A DNA stretch of 64,000 nucleotides. Origin: Cliona cf. orientalis (lineage: Eukaryota; Porifera; Demospongiae; Clionaida; Clionaidae). The translations under genes and the position numbers were made by a program. The notes under the pieces are model-generated. The model was not told the origin of the DNA. It made no database searches and saw only the letters and a list, made by a program, of their open reading frames with translations. Below, in pieces: positions 47,554-57,159 of this stretch. Positions within the stretch are counted from its first letter, which is position 1. Each line of letters begins with the position of its first letter. The stretch is taken from positions 5,704,001 through 5,768,000 of the forward strand of contig OZ005702.1 of NCBI GenBank assembly GCA_963930775.1, given 5' to 3'.

Positions 47554-48382
47554 CTATGTATCATTCTTTTCTGGGTTGGGCAAGGCAGCATTCCTGAATG
47601 CTTTCTATCAGTACTCGACATTTATTACTGGTGGCCAAGAAGACGGTTATCTGAGTGATAACAGTGGGGAGAGAGAGGTTAGGGAGGGCTTTCATGCATT
47701 CATAAGGCTAATTGGCACCCTCTACTTCAAGAAGCACTTGTCAGCTTTCGTGGTTTTGAGGAATGTACAGACACCCGTTCAGCTGTTTAACTCTACAAGT
47801 GGCAAAACTTTAGACACAAGGCACCAAAAGTGGTACAATGAAATACGTGGAATAATTAGTGACCGTATATGTACAGAAGAAGAGCGTGTGCCCTCATACT
47901 CATCCATGTGGCGACATTGGCTGAGGTCATGTTGGATCGTCAAAATGTGGCAAAATTCACTAATGGTGGATGTGTATGCTAACCTTCCAAATCCAGATGA
48001 CAGTGGATGGACTAAGGGTGGCGATAGATGCTACCGGGTCGACTGGGACTCATCACAGCACCAAACAGAAGTGCAATATACAATCAACTTTCTCACCAAG
48101 GGCTGTTCCTGCAAAAAAGGTTGCAAAAATAATCAGTGTAGCTGCCGAAAAAATGGTCGTGAGTGCGGCCCAGGATGTCAATGTCAAGGCTGTACGAACG
48201 TGGCAATCAGAGTCCCTGAAGCCTATGAACATGGAGCGGCAGAGCATCAGCAAGCTGAAGATTCTGAATCAAGCAGTGACTCAGATAGTTCTGTAATAAC
48301 CAGCTCTGACGAAGAAAGATACAGCACTGAACTAATCACTGATACTGATTTTATGCATGGAGAGGTCTCAGTATTGCTGTAA
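47543..48382 (+). CDS. Element ORF 3: end of FEN-like nuclease + CXC zinc domain
   Basis: The frame begins meaningfully at SGCDYVSFFSGLGKAAFLNA (47543), which matches the GCDY...GIG helix-hairpin-like block of FEN1 nucleases, and ends at 48382. The ATG at 47486 is out of frame with the coding trend and unlikely to be the start. After YKDRICT-like helices, CSCKKGCKNNQCSCRKNGRE and CGPGCQCQGCTN (about 48106-48213) form a tesmin/TSO1-type CXC domain, a zinc-binding DNA-contact module. The tail is acidic (SSSDSDSSVITSSDEE). It is very probably the C-terminus of the ORF 2 protein, joined by frameshift or after a sequence correction. Confidence 0.7.
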   Translation, partial: SGCDYVSFFSGLGKAAFLNAFYQYSTFITGGQEDGYLSDNSGEREVREGFHAFIRLIGTLYFKKHLSAFVVLRNVQTPVQLFNSTSGKTLDTRHQKWYNEIRGIISDRICTEEERVPSYSSMWRHWLRSCWIVKMWQNSLMVDVYANLPNPDDSGWTKGGDRCYRVDWDSSQHQTEVQYTINFLTKGCSCKKGCKNNQCSCRKNGRECGPGCQCQGCTNVAIRVPEAYEHGAAEHQQAEDSESSSDSDSSVITSSDEERYSTELITDTDFMHGEVSVLL

Positions 48383-50498
48383 TATACCATGCTTATCACG
48401 AGACACAAGGTACAGGTAGCTACATGTATGTTATCTTAGGTTGCTGTAGTCATTATTACTGTGTTGGCCATTCTAATCACCTCTCATGTACTACTATCAT
48501 AATAATCGACCTATTGCACAATGTGCAAAGGACACTGTAGTCAGTAATTACCTGCTACATGCCAAAAATTTCTCGAAATTTAAAAATAAGCGACTTACAT
48601 ACACGTATCGCCAAAATGTCGGAAAAACCTCTTTGCTTCTAATCGTATACACGTCATGAATGATACAAATAGCTGCTATGCTTATAGATCATAACAGATG
48701 CAATCTAGATTGCGCTCACTCTATTCTATTACAGGGGTAAGGCAAAGCGAGCCCCACATAAAATTTAATCATAAGATTTCACTACAATATTATGCACCTA
48801 TCAATGTCAAGCCCCACTATCCCCATAGGGGCGAGGGTGGGGGTAGGGTGGGGATTTGACACCCGAGAAGTTCAAAGTCTCCGCCCCCTGGGCCAAAATT
48901 ACAGGAAAATCCCCCTATTCCATAGGGGCTGTGTATTGACTTCGCCTTGCACAATAACAAATGGTGTATTAATGCACATGTGCAATAACTGCACACTAAG
49001 CATGATCAAATGCCCCTCCCATCCCCTACTGGGTCAAATCCCCTACCCATTAGGCCGAAATTTGCGTCAATGGACTTTCATATGCCCGACCCTCGCCCCT
49101 ATGGGGGGTAGTGGGGCTTGACATTGATAGGCGCATTATGTATGATACTTCATCTACACGTTTACCACACAAAGAGAGAGTGCACACATTAGCTGGTTTC
49201 TATGTGATTTAGATTCAGTATACCCTCCCTGCACACGTACTGTAGAGCACGAATATTCTCCTGCCAAATCAAGAAGGCAAGGATTACAAAAATGCTTTTA
49301 TGAAGCACAGAAACATGCTCATGTGGCACCCCAGAAACTGATTTAGGCTTATGCATGTACTACAGTGAGCTTGGATCCCCAATTAAAGCACCCCAACACA
49401 TGTCTCGAGTGTGCACACATGTAAGGCCACTCCAGTCACACTTTTGGTTATGATACCTAGGCCCTGCTTGAAAGCCAGTTTTGGCGATTTCCTGATTCTC
49501 AGTATTGAAATTCTTGTGTACGTATACCAACATCTATTCAACGATGGAACAAATCCGTAACGCACATGCATTCACACTAATATTTTCATAAGAGCAACAA
49601 ATATGATGCAAAATTTGTTGCTAAAAATAAAAAAAAAGTGTGTCCAATGAAGAGTACACAAGTTACGGCTCACCAATTCGAAACATCCGGGTAGCCATTT
49701 TTTACTGCGTGGTTTGTTGACAGCGAGAACACGGCAGGGACCGAGTAGTTTTCCTTCATCGGCGTAGATATCGTTGGACACGTTCCTTTTTATCCTTCTG
49801 GCACCACCAAACCTATCCCAAACACCTTCTGGGTTGTAGAGAAAACAGTGTTTTCAGGCACACTCATATTCGCACTAGCGTCATTTCGACGGTTACAAGT
49901 TACTTCCGGGGAAAAAACAAAACGTTGTAAAATTGGACGCGTGCGGTTCGACTGATTCGGAGTTATACGATGTGAGGGAAGATTTACGGAGTTAACGTTA
50001 GGGGGTGTGGTTATTCTGGCAACGTGACAAGGCAGAGCTATATAGCTGGAGATGTCGAGCAGGAGTCAGGGCCGGCCACCGTAGGAGTCCTTTAGTTTCC
50101 ACTCCGTCGCCTTTACGTGTGGCCTCTGGACGAGTTGTTAAAAAATATCAACGAATTCGAGCGCGATCATCACCTCTCAGTGACAATGTACGAAGGAGAT
50201 TGTTCGCTAAGATCGGCGGTACATTCCAGAGTAGTGCGATGTCAACGATGGGCCACGAAGACGACTGTGAGATCGTGGCTACTGCCTTCAGGCTCACCTC
50301 CAGAGTGCTGCATTTCGATCTAGCTACGTCCTAGACAGCCACATGGCTCTAGATCAGAATCCGCGGACCGCGGTACCAATTACTGGGCTGGGCCAGACTG
50401 ATATTCTGCGCGTGCGCATAGATGCGGCGCCGGTAGGGCGCTTATATCCGGTTTGCGGTAAGTACTAAATATAGACACGGTTTGAATTTTGATGGGTC
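48383..50498. other. 3' region of the 8.8-kb element
   Basis: Apart from the nested MITE at 48794-49134 this 2.1 kb has no recognised coding region. A GC-rich stretch at about 49.9-50.45 kb near the right TIR, with CGCGTGCGCAT, could hold a promoter reading inward or outward. Confidence 0.4.
48794..49134. mobile_element. 341-bp MITE nested in the 8.8-kb element
   Basis: Ends GCACCTATCAATGTCAAGCC and GCGCCTATCAATGTCAAGCC are inverted and run on for about 45 bp (ATAGGGGCGAGGGT). The flanks share ATTAT. Confidence 0.8.
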
Positions 50499-51096
50499 AC
50501 GTAGTTACATGCCCTCTACCGCCTTCGGCGGTCGATAAGCCCTTGCATCCACCATGCATGCACACAAGGATGGCTTATTCACGCATGGACTACAACAATG
50601 TACATGTACATATGAGCAAGTATGCTATGATGTATGTACCATTAATTTTTGTGCTCACAAGATTCCATATAATATGGCCTTAACTTGCATGTAATTCAAA
50701 CAAAGAGCAGCATATAATTGTACAAACGGTAGTATTAAATTTTTGGCTAATTACATACATGTACATGCATAGGAAGCATATATTTCACGTGTACATGTGT
50801 TTCTATAAATCCCCCCCCCTCCCACCCAAACACACTCTCCCCCAGACGCCGTGTCACTACACTAAGCAGTTACTGGAGGCTCTGATCATGAGCTATCTAC
50901 ACTCACAAGGAATTGTCCACAATGCACCTTTGACCTTCGCTTGTGTTCCTCGATGTGGGCGGAGTCAAGCTAGGAGGATTTAGCATCATCAAAAGGTACA
51001 CGTAGTGATGCTTAACATGTACACGTACATGTTGACTGGCACTGGGCTACATGATCTGACTAAGAGTGTATGATATGAAATTTTTTTCCTCCACAG

Positions 51097-51970
51097 CCAA
51101 ATAATTTTCAAGATGATGAGCTGAGAAAGAGAGAAGAGGTAAACTGTTTCATCGTTTCAATTGAAAGCCCTATTAATTAGAGGGATTTTCTCATTTCCGA
51201 ATCTGTTTCATACTGGCTGAGACAATAGGCAGTGTTCTTACTAGAGAGTTGTGTTGTTTCGGAGTTCCTTAATAGAGAGACTCCACTGTATACGAGTGAT
51301 ACTATGTGAATCCATTTGGGTGGGATTCATTGTGAAAGATGAAGCTCATGATAATTATGTGTTTATTGTATCCATTGTTGTAAACGTTTAGGAGATAGCT
51401 CGTCGCTGCACTGAGCGAGAGAGAGAGGAACATCGAGCGGCTTGGCATTGGAGAGCGTCCCAACAACTTCCCCCCATTCCCCAAGTTTTGCCCCGCCCCC
51501 TTTAAGCCGTGCTTCTACATCAATATCATGGTGGAGGTCCCTCCATCTGAACAGTGGAAGGTCTACCTGCTACTGGCACTGCTAGTCTGTAAGTTGGCTA
51601 CTGACTGGTGCTATTGTATTCTTGATATGCCGATTTCTGATTATTTACATGCAATCCCTCTCTCCCTTCTCCCTCTCTCCTTCTCTCTCTCCCTTCTCTT
51701 GTCCCAATCCTCTCTTTTAGACCTTTGGCTGCTTCTGATAGTCAATGTTATTGTGTGTATCATTGGTGCTATCATTGATCCGAAGCAGCTTGTAACGATG
51801 GGTGTGTCTATTCTCTACCTTGTGCTGTTTGCACCAGCCAGCCTGTTCTGCTGGTTCCTACCAACTTACTATGCCTACAAGTGAGTGGACCTGGGTGTTG
51901 CTAAAATATTGTCGTGGTTATCATACGTGTATCTCTTTCTCTGTCTATCTCTCTCTCCCTCCCTCCCTCT

Positions 51971-52036
<66 letters not shown>

Positions 52037-53143
52037 CCTCCCTTGTCGGTTCTCCCTCCTTAATCCCTTTCACTCCCTCCGCACCCTCCCAGGAGGGACA
52101 GCTCTTTGGCGTTCATGTGAATCTTCTTTATCCTATTCTTTCAAGGTCTCAGTTTTATCCTCAATGCTATTGGCATTCCTCAACTTGGAGCAGCGTAAGT
52201 AATTGACATACTGTAGGATTTTGTTATTAAGCGCATGAGGTATCAATAGTAAGTGGATAGGTAACGATTATGTGCCTGCATATGTAGTCACACAGAGAGC
52301 AGAGCATCTGAATGATTACTTTTGTCTTACATGTGCAAAACCAAAATTCTTGGAACCTTTAGAGTCAAATTATTACAGGGAGAGTGCCAGCTCCCCCCTC
52401 CCCCAATTGATTAATTTTGGGCTTATACTACTGCACACTGTAATTCTTCTGCTGCTTTTCCCACTTGAAAAAATTACACATTGATTGATCTTTCAGTGGT
52501 TACTTCAATGGTTCCCGGTTCTTCCAAGATGAGCACACTGAGCAGAAGAATGTTGCTGGTGGTATGTACATCATCATGGGGTTCCTCTGGCTCATCGGAA
52601 TACCAGTCCTCATAGTGGCCATTGTAATAGTGAGGATTACATGAGACTTAGTAATGATAATAATTTACGTGTATTGTTAGCTTAGGATGTAGGCTATGAG
52701 CCAAACTTGAACTTATGCATACTGTATTTTCTTGAATATTTCACAAAGGTATGTAGTGAGTACTGAGATTTTTCTAGTATAATGTAATACACCATGTCAC
52801 TGCCTTTGATTTTAATCACACTCTTACAAGCACTACTGACTACCAAGATTACAGAAAACCACCTTAATAATGCAATGCTTGCTTTTTATTTTTGCAAGGA
52901 GTACGATTTGATATAATTTGCTACTCTCATGCTAAATTTTACTCCACCTTATCTCTCTATTTATCCACCCCCCTTTTTCTTCAAATATTTTTTTAGATTC
53001 ATCGGTACTACCATTCATCTGGCCACACCATCAACAGTGCCATGGAGGAAGGGGTGAGTGGAGCAGCCAAGAACAAGTATGTGCGTGGAGCGGTCAAGTC
53101 TAGCGTCAAGGCTGGGGTATCAGCAGCTTATGACAGCAAGTAA
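51097..53143 (+). pseudogene. SCAMP: SCAMP copy 2, frameshifted
   Basis: Exons equivalent to 2-7 of copy 1 lie at 51097-51138, 51392-51588, 51721-51880, 52093-52194, 52497-52629 and 52997-53143, with GT-AG borders and the same phases. The NPF-containing first exon is missing: a GCN2 exon ends 100 bp upstream instead. Exon 3 has lost five bases near 51405, shifting the frame, and gained nine at about 51474. Exon 5 carries the same in-frame TGA as copy 1 (52118-52120, KRDSSLAFM stop IFF). Exon 4 is intact here (LYLVLFAPASLFCWFLPTYY), giving the empty site for the insertion in copy 1. Sequence is otherwise close to copy 1, including introns. Confidence 0.83.
51957..52034. repeat. (CT)n microsatellite in SCAMP2 intron
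   Basis: A CT tract lies between exons 4 and 5. The equivalent intron in copy 1 has a shorter CT-rich tract (12479-12535). Confidence 0.9.
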
Positions 53144-53536
53144 CTCTCCTATTGTTGGTCTAGTGTGCTTACTCTATTTCTGGTGTTTTATTTTACATAA
53201 GTAAAGAGATGTTCCTTTAGAGTGTTTAATTTTTGATTCCACCTTGTTATTTGTACTGATGCATGCATGTCTGGTATTGAAAGAAAGCTATTATCTTGTG
53301 TGTTCATTCTTACATCAACTATTGCCATGTTTAAGCGTCCACTAAACAACATGGAAATTCGTCCCTGAAAATGCTCTCCGATATACATCTCAATGCAAGC
53401 TTCTTTTTTTTTTTAGTAAATGGCATGCATACTAATAAATCCGGATCCGGATCCGGATGATAGATATTTTGGAATGGATCGAGCATGGAATGGAACCGGA
53501 TCCGAGTCTGGCCTGGAGTTGTGCATGTTATCCAAT

Positions 53537-53542
53537 CACGTG
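53537..53542 (+). promoter_or_regulatory. Conserved CACGTG upstream of NLR copy 3
   Basis: AATCACGTGATTAG here and TGTCACGTGATCTAATCAC at 20931-20949 lie 140 and 110 bp before the paralogous start codons. Both are followed by a conserved leader ending CACCGCT. Confidence 0.3.
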
Positions 53543-53683
53543 ATTAGACCACCAGTTACTAGTGCATGCATATGCACTGTACTGAAGTCTGATCGACCTC
53601 GAGTCTTCATGTGTCTTTCGAGTGAAAAATAACTTTGCTGTTTGAAGATCAACGCTCGCTACCAGGTCCACCGCTGAATTAAG

Positions 53684-53993
53684 ATGGCATCAGTAAATCA
53701 ATCGCCTGAAGTCAAGTCGATCTCAAAACAAACTCACGATCTCACAACAGCGTTGTCAAATGACCCACTGGGCGTGGCAGGGAGACTGCTCAGCAAAGAA
53801 CTAATTTGTAGAGAAGTCTACTCGAAAATGTTGACAGATTCCTACACTCCTGCAAAGAAAGCGGCCATTCTGATCGAGGCGGTGAGAAATATGGTCGAAA
53901 TAGCTCCAGCCAAGTTTCAGTGCTTTCTTGAGATTCTATCAGAGGTGGTCTGTGCTAAAGAGGTGGTGGAGAGACTGCGCTCTACCTACCAAA
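53684..53993 (+). CDS. NLR copy 3, exon 1: death-fold domain
   Basis: Encodes 103 residues plus one base (MASVNQSPEVKSISKQTHDL to ERLRSTYQ, donor A/GTGAGT). It is paralogous to 21050-21356, with conserved blocks LSNDPLGVAGRLLSKELI, KKAAILIEAVRN and FLEILSEVVCAKEVV. The predicted function is homotypic recruitment by a CARD/Death-type fold. Phase 1 allows splicing to the mini-exon at 55982 or directly to the main exon at 59571. The domain itself is intact although the main exon downstream is ruined. Confidence 0.72.
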
Positions 53994-54108
53994 GTGAGTC
54001 ACTGGCACATTATCAGATGTGTCAGAGCAGATGGGTAGCTACATTCGAACAGTGGGAGGGGCTGGTACTTAAGTTACGATTACCATTACATCACCTCAGA
54101 TTGTCTAA

Positions 54109-55236
54109 GGGGCCTTGTCCAAAGTCCTTGTGGAAAAATTAACATCATTATGACGTTAACTTTTTACCCCCCTCCCCCCCCCCTCTCTTAACGTCACAGC
54201 ATTTCAGCATAGATTCAATACTGAAACTCTGATTCCGCTCCATTTAGCCTACATATTCGGTATTCACTTGTATTCTACAATGCTAGCTATGTCTTCATGG
54301 ATTCATTACATACCTGTGCTTCTTTAACCGATTATAAGCCAAGAGGTCATGACGTCATACGTATTGCCAACGCCGAATTGTATTCAAGAAAGTATAGTGA
54401 CACAAATAAAGTGTCTTGTACAGCATAGCAGCACAGCCACACAGGCAGTACAGGCCTTCATGATATGTAAGACAGGTAGCTGCTACATTCTAGTACGCCG
54501 CTAGGGCGCTACTATACATACTATAAGCTACAAACATACACAAAAGCTTATAAGCTTACTAACCTCCATAATGGCCGCCGTCTTCGAGTCGCTCCCAGGT
54601 AAGCGCTTGGCTCTGTTGAAAAGCTCGTCATATCTGTGTAGGTATAGACCTAGTCTAGCTATATACTTAGCGACAGAGCTGTAGCTCCTGCCCTGTGGTA
54701 GAAAACGTACCGCTCTCATACCCGGATCGATCGCCATTATCGTCGATCTTCACAAAAACATAATTTTTTAGTAGCGAGCGGTAGGTTGGGCCAACCGTGA
54801 CCTCACGCCACAGGTATGCAAGGGAGGCCCCCTAGTAGTCATAGACAGGAAGCCAAAGCTATGGCTTCTCGTTCTTTGGAATGTAGGCGGTGCCATAGCG
54901 CTAATATAGCTGTACTGACGCCAATTGGCATCAACGGCGGTTCGCGCGCATGACGCCAATTGGCGTCAATGGCGTATAATCGGTTAACAGTTTTTTGCTT
55001 GCCTGTAGCTACGTGCACACTATTAGCTACGTATTGCTTGACACAGCTGTCACAAACATGCAAATTTTGACACTGCTGGAGGTGTGTCTAGACTTGTTCA
55101 ACCACAAGAATGCATAATCACAACTAATGCTAAAATCTGCTGACACTGCAGTTGTAAAACGTCATGGACCAAGACCCCCTCCCCCCTAACGTCATAATGA
55201 CGTTAATTTTTCCACAAGGACTTTGGACAAGCCCCC
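54109..55236. mobile_element. PIF/Harbinger-like MITE, copy B (TAA)
   Basis: Same ends and core as 14229-19828: GGGGCCTTGTCCAAAGTCC and, opposite, GGGGGCTTGTCCAAAGTCC, flanked by TAA. It contains a TTAA-type MITE (54328-54983). Its uninterrupted ACCAAGAC gives the empty site for the 5.1-kb insertion in copy A. Confidence 0.75.
54328..54983. mobile_element. 656-bp MITE with TTAA duplication
   Basis: CCGATTATAAGCCA and CCGATTATACGCCA face each other with TTAA outside both, as in piggyBac or Kolobok families. An 18-bp palindrome TGACGCCAATTGGCGTCA lies near the right end. A short start-like exon (ATGGCCGCCGTCTTCGAG, then donor G/GTAAGC) at 54571-54595 might be left from an autonomous parent. 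Confidence 0.72.
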
Positions 55237-55238
55237 TA

Positions 55239-55847
55239 AGGACTGGGACACCCATTCAGACTCATGATTTTAAGCTGTATCTTTGCTTGTTTAGTGTCTA
55301 GAAGACAACATGATATGGACAAGAAAGTTGCACCATAATGTAGAGCAACCATTTCTCTAACCGCAAACTAATTTATAGCCACACCCACTAATTAGTTACC
55401 TCCTGGTGACGTCATGAGTAATGGCTATTCTGAAGATAAAATCGCCAAAGGCGGCGGTGAAGATCAGCCTGGACGACTGTTTCTCCAGGCCTTAGATAAT
55501 ATTCATATGCCTAACTAATAAATATCATGGGGGCAAGTCGATCTGTCATACTACTAAGCTAGAATACCACGAAGTGTGATAAATGTACCGATCTTGGAGG
55601 GCTATTTACCTGAATATCTCCCGTCCCGTTGAACAGCTCTTCTTGCCCCCGGGTAGTAGGGCTTAAAATCGACGTTATTTGCTTTGTGCAACGGAGATAT
55701 CTTCGTAGCTAAGCATCTTCATCGCCGCCTCAGCAACCTTCAGCCTTTATACAGTACTCTATGGCCATGATCGTGATCATGTGACTAAATGTATTGCTAG
55801 GTATATCGCGCACGTGATCCCGCTCGCGCGTGCGCGTACCCAGTCCT
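55239..55847. mobile_element. 609-bp MITE abutting MITE B, TA duplication
   Basis: AGGACTGGG and its complement CCCAGTCCT face each other with TA outside. It starts in the TAA duplication of MITE B, so it landed there later. Confidence 0.6.
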
Positions 55848-55981
55848 TAGACTACCTGAGACGGTGCTGCGCAATAGAAATATATAGTACTTGGAAGATA
55901 CTAAGTCTTAATTAGTGCATACGAGCATGAATAACAATTGCAAGTCTGTATAATCAAATTTTGTACCTGCATACAACTCAG

Positions 55982-56059
55982 TTAAAAAGAGGCCAAGGGA
56001 GCAGTCTGGTGATGCTGGAGCCGTGGACGAGCCTCCTAAGAAGAGACAAAAGACTGAAG
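55982..56059 (+). CDS. Candidate NLR copy 3 mini-exon encoding a bipartite NLS
   Basis: 78 bases lie between an acceptor (CATACAACTCAG) and a donor (G/GTTTGT). Reading in phase 1, as both neighbours require, gives IKKRPREQSGDAGAVDEPPK followed by KRQKTE: two basic clusters spaced like a bipartite nuclear localisation signal. Joining exon 1 (ends in A) and the main exon (starts GT CAA) keeps frame at both borders, and length divisible by three lets it be skipped. No equivalent was found in the copy 2 intron. It is supported by splice signals, phase and composition only. Confidence 0.5.
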
Positions 56060-57159
56060 GTTTGTGATGTAGCTACATGTACAGTTATATTTGCATGCAT
56101 ACAAGCCTAAGATCTACCTAAGATGCACCTACATAATATTATAACTAGAGAGTCCAAAAAAAGCAGAAATTAAAAGAATGCATGTATACGATCATGCACT
56201 ACCCTGCTCACTAAAATTAGATTCTTAGCTATAATGATTATTATTGAAGTGCAGTCCCCCACATTGGTAATTGTACTTTGAGCAAGGTATCTGTTATGTG
56301 CCGGTACGTTGAACTTAAAACGTTGCTAACTATCTGGTAGTAGCTCTTTCGCTTCTAAATACGACAGTAATACTTTGAGTATCCCCCCCTCCCCCCGGTC
56401 TAGGTCGACTATTGATGACTTGCGCTAGTTAGGCTGGCACACATAGGATTATGCCACCATTTCTCAGTGTAGAGCTTGCTCGCCCATGTAGTTACATACT
56501 CCCCTAATACACTCTAATAATACCCTACCTACATGAAAAAGGGCCCATGGACAGTGCACCCTACACTGGATCACCTTTTATTGTCGACCGATATCTACTA
56601 TACGGTGGTCTCGGGTGTGGTCGCGTTTTGCCATGCACTATGAACGTATGGCGATGGTATTGATTTTGTGCATCCTGCGTATATAAAAGTTTCACTCGAT
56701 ATAAAAACTTGATATTTATGATAATAGTAAGTAATAATCATGACGAAGTATTATTTTAAGTATCTACTACTTGCATGCATATTTATTATAAAAATCGGCG
56801 ATCGGTCGACATTAGCGCTGTTACAAATTACTGGGCGGTCGACAACAGGTGGAAACGGTTGCCAATTCGTATAATCGTGGGTCTAGCATACTTGCTCATA
56901 GTGACCTGCAGAAACGAGAGTAATACATGGTAAGTGGTCGTTTAATAGATAAATGAATTATCTACCGAATGGAGTTTGTTCGAGGTTCACAGCGTATACA
57001 GAGCCCGAGTTACAGTCCCAAACGTCTTAGGCGGTCGAGAGTTGATGACTTACGCTATAGCTATGCAGAATTCATAATTCATTTACGCTGTGATTGTACA
57101 CGTGGCTGTGTGGTTGCAGGTGTACTGCACAGTGTCTGGTCAGAACTACCCTACCAAGG
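56060..57159. other. NLR copy 3 intron, no gene seen
   Basis: Low-complexity AT-rich sequence. Two short paralogous pieces (about 56398-56440 and 57015-57060, sharing GTCTAGGTCGA / TTGATGACTTGCGCTA) suggest an old inverted or direct duplication. No coding evidence. Confidence 0.35.

Larger units (their letters stand above)
41751..50552 (+). mobile_element. 8.8-kb TIR element carrying a FEN-like nuclease / CXC protein
   Basis: 47-bp terminal inverted repeats with one mismatch start CAAGGGCTTATCGACCGCCG and end AGGGCATGTAACTACGT (41758-41804 and 50499-50545). CATCCAC is duplicated outside (41751-41757 and 50546-50552). A second inverted pair, CCATCAAAATTCAAAC, lies at 41824-41839 and 50480-50495. 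The insertion is six bases past the donor of a GCN2 intron. Three open frames on the plus strand encode the cargo. No DDE transposase, reverse transcriptase or Rep signature was seen, so either the nuclease takes part in movement or the element depends on another source. Confidence 0.85.
38975..50995 (+). pseudogene. EIF2AK4: GCN2-like (EIF2AK4) partial gene: RWD and pseudokinase start, split by an 8.8-kb element
   Basis: GCN2 is the eIF2-alpha kinase that senses uncharged tRNA. Exons of its N-terminus can be placed: 38975-39098 (PPEFILFLNPQ), 39329-39431 and 39622-39782 (EEVEKLAKESVGE / VMMLELAQHIQVFLHKHDCP, the RWD domain that binds GCN1), 40116-40178 and ~40253-40450 (acidic linker), 40707-40797 (LLVIYEWSLQ), 41321-41439 (QEFESIQGRGIHHPNLVQYL), 41658-41744 (HMEYVSGG) and 50846-50995 (YLHSQGIVHN, then GGFSIIKR in another frame). 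Lesions: a frameshift near 39042, a TAA at 39692, one base missing near 40758 and a frameshift near 50930. The active kinase, HisRS-like and C-terminal parts are absent; SCAMP sequence follows 100 bp later. It is a truncated duplicate. Confidence 0.75.
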
